Under the pieces are notes generated by a model. It saw nothing but the letters and a program-made list of their open reading frames with translations, had not been told where the DNA came from and ran no database searches. From contig JAQGGT010000006.1 in the NCBI GenBank assembly GCA_028289245.1, forward strand, positions 208,948-272,947: a stretch of 64,000 bases of DNA, written 5' to 3'. Of this stretch, positions 59,197 through 64,000 are shown piece by piece; position 1 is the stretch's first letter; every line of letters starts with the position of its first letter. A program made the translations under genes and the position numbers. Source of the stretch: Candidatus Saccharimonadota bacterium (GTDB lineage: Bacteria; Patescibacteriota; Saccharimonadia; Saccharimonadales; UBA4665).

Positions 59197-60096
59197 ATGA
59201 AGAGGGTCGGGACTACTCGCCTGTGGACCTGTTTTGCAGGGCTACTAGTGACCATCGCATTAGTGGTAGCCGCCCTGCCGGCCTGTCCCGTCTTTGCCGT
59301 CACTAACCCGCAATCCGGCTCGATCGGTTTGGAAGGTACGATCTCGTCGCCGCCACCCAAAACCGGCGCCACCATTAGCTCGCCGTCGGGCGGTGCGGTG
59401 TTTGGTACCGTACCGATCACCGTCAGCGGTCTGTGCCCCAAGGGCCTGCTAGTAAAACTGTTCTCCAACAATGTCTTTGTCGGCTCGGTAGACTGCGCCA
59501 ACGGCAGCTACTCCATTCCGGTTGACCTGTTTAGCGGCCAGAACGAACTGGTGGCCAGGGTCTACGATGCGCTGGATCAGGCCGGACCGGATTCCAACAC
59601 CGTTACCGTTACTTTTAACGACCCACAATTTGTGCTCTACGGTAGCCACGTCGCGTTGAGCAGCATCTACGCCAGGCGCGGTGCCAACCCCGGCGAAGAG
59701 CTGACCTGGCCAATTATTTTAAGCGGCGGCGTTGGCCCCTACGCGATTAGCATTGACTGGGGCGACGGCAGTCCCGTCACGCTGATTAGCCAGGCTAACG
59801 CTGGCAATATCGACATTAAGCACACCTATAAGTCGGCCGGTGTCTACAAAATCATCGTCAAAGCCACCGACAAAAACGGCACCTCGGCCTATTTGCAACT
59901 GGTTGGCGTGGCTAATGGCAAGGTTGGACAGTCCAGCACCGGGAGTAGCAAAAGCGGCGATAATGTCATCGAAAAAGAGGTCATTTGGTGGCCAGCCCTA
60001 GTGATGCTCCCGCTTATTATCCTAGCCTACTGGTTGGGTCGACGTAGTGAACTCTATAGTTTGCGCAAAGCCCTCGACAAGCAGCGCTCGAGCTAG
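59197..60096 (+). CDS. secreted Ig-like/PKD protein with membrane anchor
   Basis: 299 aa. Signal peptide (LVTIALVVAALPACPVFA), an Ig-like domain (ATISSPSGGAVFGTVPITVS, SGLCPKGLLVKLFSNNVFVG), a PKD-like domain (PYAISIDWGDGSPVTLI, KHTYKSAGVYKIIVKATDKN) and a C-terminal helix with basic end. Last gene of the surface operon. Confidence 0.82.
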   Translation: MKRVGTTRLWTCFAGLLVTIALVVAALPACPVFAVTNPQSGSIGLEGTISSPPPKTGATISSPSGGAVFGTVPITVSGLCPKGLLVKLFSNNVFVGSVDCANGSYSIPVDLFSGQNELVARVYDALDQAGPDSNTVTVTFNDPQFVLYGSHVALSSIYARRGANPGEELTWPIILSGGVGPYAISIDWGDGSPVTLISQANAGNIDIKHTYKSAGVYKIIVKATDKNGTSAYLQLVGVANGKVGQSSTGSSKSGDNVIEKEVIWWPALVMLPLIILAYWLGRRSELYSLRKALDKQRSS

Positions 60097-60161
60097 GCAA
60101 TTTCTCCTGGGAAACGCCAGACGGGGGCTCAGAGTCTGGCTTATTCCCAGGAGAAATTGCC
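60096..60161. terminator. large inverted repeat between surface operon and mnmA
   Basis: 18-bp perfect arms (60096-60113 and 60144-60161) with a nested CCAGAC/GTCTGG stem. No T-run follows, so it is an atypical terminator or an mRNA 3'-end stabiliser. Confidence 0.6.
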
Positions 60162-60239
60162 TTGTCTGTCGAGCTCGCCTGCTTATCGCGGCCCCGTCCA
60201 GTGCACAAGCCGTCGAAATCTGGTAAAATTAGAGGAATT

Positions 60240-61292
60240 ATGTCAAAAAAAGTATATGTCGGCATGTCCGGCGGTGTCGATAGCTCGGTAACCGCTGCCC
60301 TACTCCAGCAGCAGGGCTATGAGGTCACGGGTGTATATATGAAAAACTGGAGCCAAGACTTGCCGGGCTTTACCTGCCCCTGGAAAGAGGATTTTCAGGA
60401 TGCCAAACGCGTGGCGGTCCAGCTCGGTATCGACTTCAAAATGTATGATTTTGAGGCCGAATACCGTCAAAAAGTCGTCGATTATATGGTGAGCGGCTAT
60501 CAAGCCGGCATTACCCCGAACCCGGACATCATGTGCAACCAAGAAGTGAAGTTTAAATTATTCCTGGAAGCCGCCCTGGAAGACGGTGCCGACATGATCG
60601 CTACCGGCCATTACGCCCGGATCATCCATGATGGGCCGGCCACGCTGCTCACCGGGCTCGACAAGAATAAAGATCAGACTTATTTCTTGTATCGGGTCAC
60701 CGAAGCGGCCTTACGGAAGAGTTTGATGCCAATTGGTGAATTGGAGAAGCCCGAAGTCCGCCGTATTGCCAAGGAGCTTGGCCTGGCCACCGCAGAGAAA
60801 AAAGATAGCCAGGGCATCTGTTTTGTGGGCAAAGTCGGCATCAAAGACTTTTTGCTGGCAGAGCTCGGCGAGCAGCCCAATGGCCCAATTATCGACCAAC
60901 ATGGCCGGACAATTGGCGAACACGACGGCGCGCTATTTTATACGATCGGCCAGCGCCATGGTCTGAGCGTCGGTGGCGGGCTGCCGTACTACGTCGTTGG
61001 CAAAGATATGGCTAAAAACGAGGTCTACGTGACAACCGATTTGCAGGATGACCGCCTGTGGCACCGCCAACTGACACTGACCCAGCTGCACTGGATTAAT
61101 GGCGTCCCGCCTGACGGTGCCAAGCTCCAGGTCCGCAGTCGGTATCGGGCAGCACTGGTGGACTGCACGCTCCAGACGCAAGGTAACCAACTGGTAGTGG
61201 CCTTGAGCGAAGATATCCGGGCCATTACACCGGGCCAGTCGGCAGTGATTTACGACGGCGAGCGGGTGCTCGGCGGCGGCATTGTTATCTAA
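60240..61292 (+). CDS. mnmA: tRNA 2-thiouridylase MnmA
   Basis: 350 aa from ATG 60240 with AGAGGA upstream (frame is open further 5'). GMSGGVDSSV PP-loop at ~8-17, catalytic Cys in NPDIMCNQEVKF (~99) and partner Cys in SQGICFVGK (~194), C-terminal barrel. Thiolates U34 of tRNA-Lys/Glu/Gln using sulfur from a cysteine desulfurase that is not seen here. Confidence 0.96.
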   Translation: MSKKVYVGMSGGVDSSVTAALLQQQGYEVTGVYMKNWSQDLPGFTCPWKEDFQDAKRVAVQLGIDFKMYDFEAEYRQKVVDYMVSGYQAGITPNPDIMCNQEVKFKLFLEAALEDGADMIATGHYARIIHDGPATLLTGLDKNKDQTYFLYRVTEAALRKSLMPIGELEKPEVRRIAKELGLATAEKKDSQGICFVGKVGIKDFLLAELGEQPNGPIIDQHGRTIGEHDGALFYTIGQRHGLSVGGGLPYYVVGKDMAKNEVYVTTDLQDDRLWHRQLTLTQLHWINGVPPDGAKLQVRSRYRAALVDCTLQTQGNQLVVALSEDIRAITPGQSAVIYDGERVLGGGIVI

Positions 61293-63259
61293 TTAGCTTT
61301 GGCGGGAATAGCCGGCAAGGCCTCGCCGGGAATTAGGGTAGGCTCAGACTGATCCGAAACAGCTAAAAAGGCTTTGGGACGGTTAGCGATCATAAAACTG
61401 ACCAACTCATCTGGGTAATCCTGGGCTGTTGAAGGCATGGGCTGCAAGTCACTCAAGGTCGTACTGCCATCGGGCTGGACAACTAGATTACGGTAGCCGA
61501 TGATGTGGCCAGTGCGCTTGCTATACACAAAGTCGGTAAAATCGGCTTCGCGCCCCAGCTTGGCATAAACGCTGAGCTGACCTTCGCTCACACCGCTTGA
61601 GGTGCCTTGGACGAAGCTATTGACCTGACCGAGGGTCTCGGGTAGGGTCTGCTGATGGACATGGCCAGTTTCTACGAGCTCGGCGCAGTCGCGGACAATG
61701 CTTTCGTAGCTACCTTGGGCTTCATGAGAGAGGACGGTAGGGGCCTTACCACTCTCTTTTTTAATTTTACAGGCCGTATCCGCAAGCGTGCTGCCAAGCT
61801 GTGCCAGTATCTGGTCTGCCTTGGGGCCGGGGCCGGGTTGAATGGTAGTGCCAAAAATGCTCTGGCGTTGGTCGGGACCGCCCACAAAGGTCAGGCCGTT
61901 GACGGTGGTGTGGTAATCATTGTCTTTGTCGAGCACAGTGACAGGATTATATTTTTTACCATCCAAGCCTTTAACTGTTGCGGTACGCATTTGCTTGCTG
62001 GTGATCTTAGTGGAGTCGTGGTTGCCAGCAATAAATACCGCTTTAGCTCCAGTCGGATAGAGCGTAGTTGGTTTTAGTGACTCGACAAAGTCTGATACGC
62101 ACAGCGACTCAAACGGTAAGATACCGGTGCTGACGTCGTTGTCGCCGAGGTTGACTACGGTTTGGGCGCCAAAGCGGTGAATCACTGTCGGTAAAACTTT
62201 TTGTATCAGCGGTAAGTTGCAGTGGAAGTCGGAAACAACCAAGACGTCTTCGAATTCTTCATCGCTTTTGTAATGCAGTGGATTGGTAGCTTCTTGCTGG
62301 TCGAAGGCGACGTTAATGTTTTGAGCAATGGCTTCCATAGAGCTGTCGACGACATCTTTTTTGGATAAAATCTGCTGCAAGCCTTCGTTGATGGCTTGCT
62401 GGTTGCCAATGCTGAGGCCATCATGCACCGTGGCGCCCTTCAGAATGTCAGGGCCGAGAGCTACAACGCTCGAGTCCAGCGGTGTGCCCATCTCAACGGG
62501 GCCGCCCTTGTTGAGCTTGTCGTAGGAGTAAGCCACGGAAGTACCGACGGTTGCCAAGGCTAGGCCGAAGGCAGCCAGCCGACGTTGTCGAGAATGTCGA
62601 TACGGCGCGCGGCCGCTCCTGGCCACCTCTCTAAAGGATGGTTCGCTAGCTGGGTCACGACCCTCCGACAGTAAGTGCTCCTCGTGATTTTTGAGTGCTA
62701 GTTCAAGCTTTTTGGCTTGGCTTTTGCGGCGGCGCTGGGTTCCAAAACCGATAACAAAGGCCGCGTCGACAGCCGCGCCTTCGCCGAGGCCTTCCAGTAG
62801 GTTATGCTCTACTTTCTTGAGGACCGGTTTGATGATCGCACCTTGCGGATTGCTGGCGACAGCTTCGCCAACGCCGGTAATCGGCTCCAAGTTACTGACA
62901 TTGATCCGGGCTTTGCGGAGGGCGACGTCGGCTGTAACCGCTCGGCCAAAGGGTAGCGAGTAGCGGGCGTTGGGGACCGATAGACTGCCTACGAGTGGCC
63001 CGAAGTCAAGCTGACTGGCCCGCTCGGGGCTATCACTGCCCAACCTGGCATCTGATTCGATGACAACGCCCGGCGCCAGTTCAGTAGTAACCGGTTTGGA
63101 TGCGCCGTGTAGCGTACCAGCAATCAGTGGTAAAGCCAATGCCACGCCAGTCAGGGCGGCCTGACCTGCAAACCGTAGCACCTGTAGGGCGCGGTTCTGA
63201 TGGTCAAATTCGGCCATGACGGCACTAGCCGGCAAAGCTGGGTCTGGTCCAGTTTCCAT
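61289..63259 (-). CDS. membrane-associated metallophosphoesterase, very long form
   Basis: About 656 aa from ATG 63259 (METGPDPALPASAVMAEFDH). Calcineurin-like motifs: VVSDFHCN, VNLGDNDVS, FIAGNHDSTK, VLSHEAQG and ETGHVHQQ in order (~330-540). Two hydrophobic segments in the N-terminal half (AALTGVALALPLIAGTLHG; RRLAAFGLALATVGTSVAYS) suggest a membrane-tethered, possibly external phosphoesterase. TATAAT ends 9 nt before the ATG. Overlaps mnmA by 4 bp at the 3' end. Confidence 0.85.
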   Translation of the reverse strand: METGPDPALPASAVMAEFDHQNRALQVLRFAGQAALTGVALALPLIAGTLHGASKPVTTELAPGVVIESDARLGSDSPERASQLDFGPLVGSLSVPNARYSLPFGRAVTADVALRKARINVSNLEPITGVGEAVASNPQGAIIKPVLKKVEHNLLEGLGEGAAVDAAFVIGFGTQRRRKSQAKKLELALKNHEEHLLSEGRDPASEPSFREVARSGRAPYRHSRQRRLAAFGLALATVGTSVAYSYDKLNKGGPVEMGTPLDSSVVALGPDILKGATVHDGLSIGNQQAINEGLQQILSKKDVVDSSMEAIAQNINVAFDQQEATNPLHYKSDEEFEDVLVVSDFHCNLPLIQKVLPTVIHRFGAQTVVNLGDNDVSTGILPFESLCVSDFVESLKPTTLYPTGAKAVFIAGNHDSTKITSKQMRTATVKGLDGKKYNPVTVLDKDNDYHTTVNGLTFVGGPDQRQSIFGTTIQPGPGPKADQILAQLGSTLADTACKIKKESGKAPTVLSHEAQGSYESIVRDCAELVETGHVHQQTLPETLGQVNSFVQGTSSGVSEGQLSVYAKLGREADFTDFVYSKRTGHIIGYRNLVVQPDGSTTLSDLQPMPSTAQDYPDELVSFMIANRPKAFLAVSDQSEPTLIPGEALPAIPAKAN

Positions 63260-63332
63260 ATTGACTATATTATACAATTTTATTTCTATAAAAACAATCC
63301 AGACTGAAGAGGGTATTTGCTACAATAAACCC

Positions 63333-63923
63333 ATGATTCCTAACGCTGACGCTATCGAGGCACTCCATCACCGCTATGCTCGCAATGAGGCAGTGTTTGA
63401 CCTGGTATATACCCATTGCGGTATCGTAACTGAAATCGCGCTCTGGTGTGCCGACCGTATAGCGGCGCCGGTGGACCGCGAATTGCTCATTGCCGGCTGC
63501 ATGCTCCACGATATCGGTACGTACGCCCTCTTCGACGACAGCGGTCATATCGAAAATCAACATACCTACCGTCAGCACGCCGTATTTGGCGCAGCATTGG
63601 TGGCAGAGGAGGGCTATGACCCCCGCATTGTGGCCATGATTCGTAACCACGTCCAGATGGGACTGAGTAAGCAAGAGATTATTGATAACCAGCTGGCGTT
63701 GCCGCATAACGATTTTCAACCGCAGACGTTGGAAGAGCGGTTGGTTTGCTACGCTGACCGTTTCCATACTAAACTGCCAGTCTTCTCGAGTTACGAGACC
63801 CTACTCGCAACTATGCGTGAAAGGCTATCGGAGCAAGCGGTTAAGTTCGAAGCGGCCTCCAAAGAATTCGGCATTCCGGACGTACCGGCTTTGGCCAAAA
63901 AATACGGTCACCCAATTCGCTAG
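63333..63923 (+). CDS. HD-domain phosphohydrolase
   Basis: 196 aa from ATG 63333; TACAAT (63321-63326) ends 6 nt upstream (leaderless). HCGIVTEIALWCADRI, GCMLHDIGTY (HD), HAVFGAALVAEEGYDP and IRNHVQMGL are the HD motifs of the YqeK/uncharacterised nucleotidase type. Substrate unknown. Confidence 0.86.
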   Translation: MIPNADAIEALHHRYARNEAVFDLVYTHCGIVTEIALWCADRIAAPVDRELLIAGCMLHDIGTYALFDDSGHIENQHTYRQHAVFGAALVAEEGYDPRIVAMIRNHVQMGLSKQEIIDNQLALPHNDFQPQTLEERLVCYADRFHTKLPVFSSYETLLATMRERLSEQAVKFEAASKEFGIPDVPALAKKYGHPIR

Positions 63924-64000
63924 TTAGTAGGCGGCTCGAGCTCGTCGAGGCGTAGCTCGAGGTGCTCACTGGCGGCGCCGGCGACTTCTTTGATGGTATC
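63920..64000 (-). CDS. C-terminal end of a gene running off the window
   Basis: The minus frame is open from the window edge to a TAG at 63920, giving DTIKEVAGAASEHLELRLDE then LEPPTN. Overlaps the HD gene end by 4 bp, a pattern common here. Too short to identify. Confidence 0.45.
   Translation of the reverse strand, partial: DTIKEVAGAASEHLELRLDELEPPTN

Noticed and set aside
1-64000. CRISPR array or cas genes
   Set aside because: No regularly spaced short repeats and no Cas motifs were seen.

Overview
The window looks like a chromosome segment of a small-genome Candidate Phyla Radiation bacterium, most likely a Candidatus Saccharibacteria (TM7) relative. Reasons: a pilB-pilC-pilA-pilM-N-O type IV pilus locus beside a ComEC channel; HTH-MurA, RNase Y-YmdB and split TsaE/TsaB genes in compact, often overlapping order; many secreted wall-type proteins with a sortase; few biosynthetic genes. 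The standard genetic code fits (TGA is used as a stop). Taxonomy is inferred from gene content only.

Layout. 1-7.5 kb: two overlapping ATP-grasp ligases, tRNA-Lys, a P-loop kinase-like protein and a PP2C phosphatase, then a nucleotide operon (dTMP-kinase-like, PurC-like, small ORF, ITPase). 7.5-15.5 kb: PAP2, ComEC, YebC, NUDIX, RuvC, MOSC, RuvA, RuvB and a PH-domain membrane protein. 15.5-22 kb: type IV pilus operon on the minus strand. 22-32 kb: recA-recX, PRC-barrel, lamin-tail protein, tsaE, tsaB, a sortase substrate with its sortase, rny-ymdB, tRNA-Pro. 32.4-34.9 kb: two unusual RNA-structured gene cassettes, each just downstream of a tRNA-Pro gene. 35-40.4 kb: topoisomerase IB, polyprenol/lipid kinase, P1B ATPase, DUF4396. 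40.4-52.2 kb: an island of small GC-rich minus-strand genes, interrupted by ordinary genes and tRNA-His, -Arg and -Gly. 52.2-64 kb: HTH-MurA fusion, a secreted WxL-like surface locus, mnmA, a large metallophosphoesterase and an HD hydrolase.

The outstanding feature is the cassette family at 32.4-34.9 and 40.4-52.2 kb. About a dozen transcription units share a modular plan: a strong promoter (often with an extended -10, TGCTATAAT); a structured 5' leader ending in a motif like GCACUUUAACAAGU; usually a Shine-Dalgarno; one or two small, unrecognised ORFs with very high GC at third positions; and, just after the stop codon, a segment complementary to the leader (8-14 nt, with compensatory changes between units), followed by a conserved 3' hairpin. 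Three units end in textbook type III hammerhead ribozymes; others end in a different recurrent hairpin. The mRNAs therefore appear designed to close 5' to 3', and some to cut themselves at the 3' end. I do not know a described system with this architecture.

Outside the cassettes, at least 14 host genes have a -10 hexamer ending 6-8 nt before the start codon, implying leaderless mRNAs. This contrasts sharply with the long structured leaders of the cassettes.
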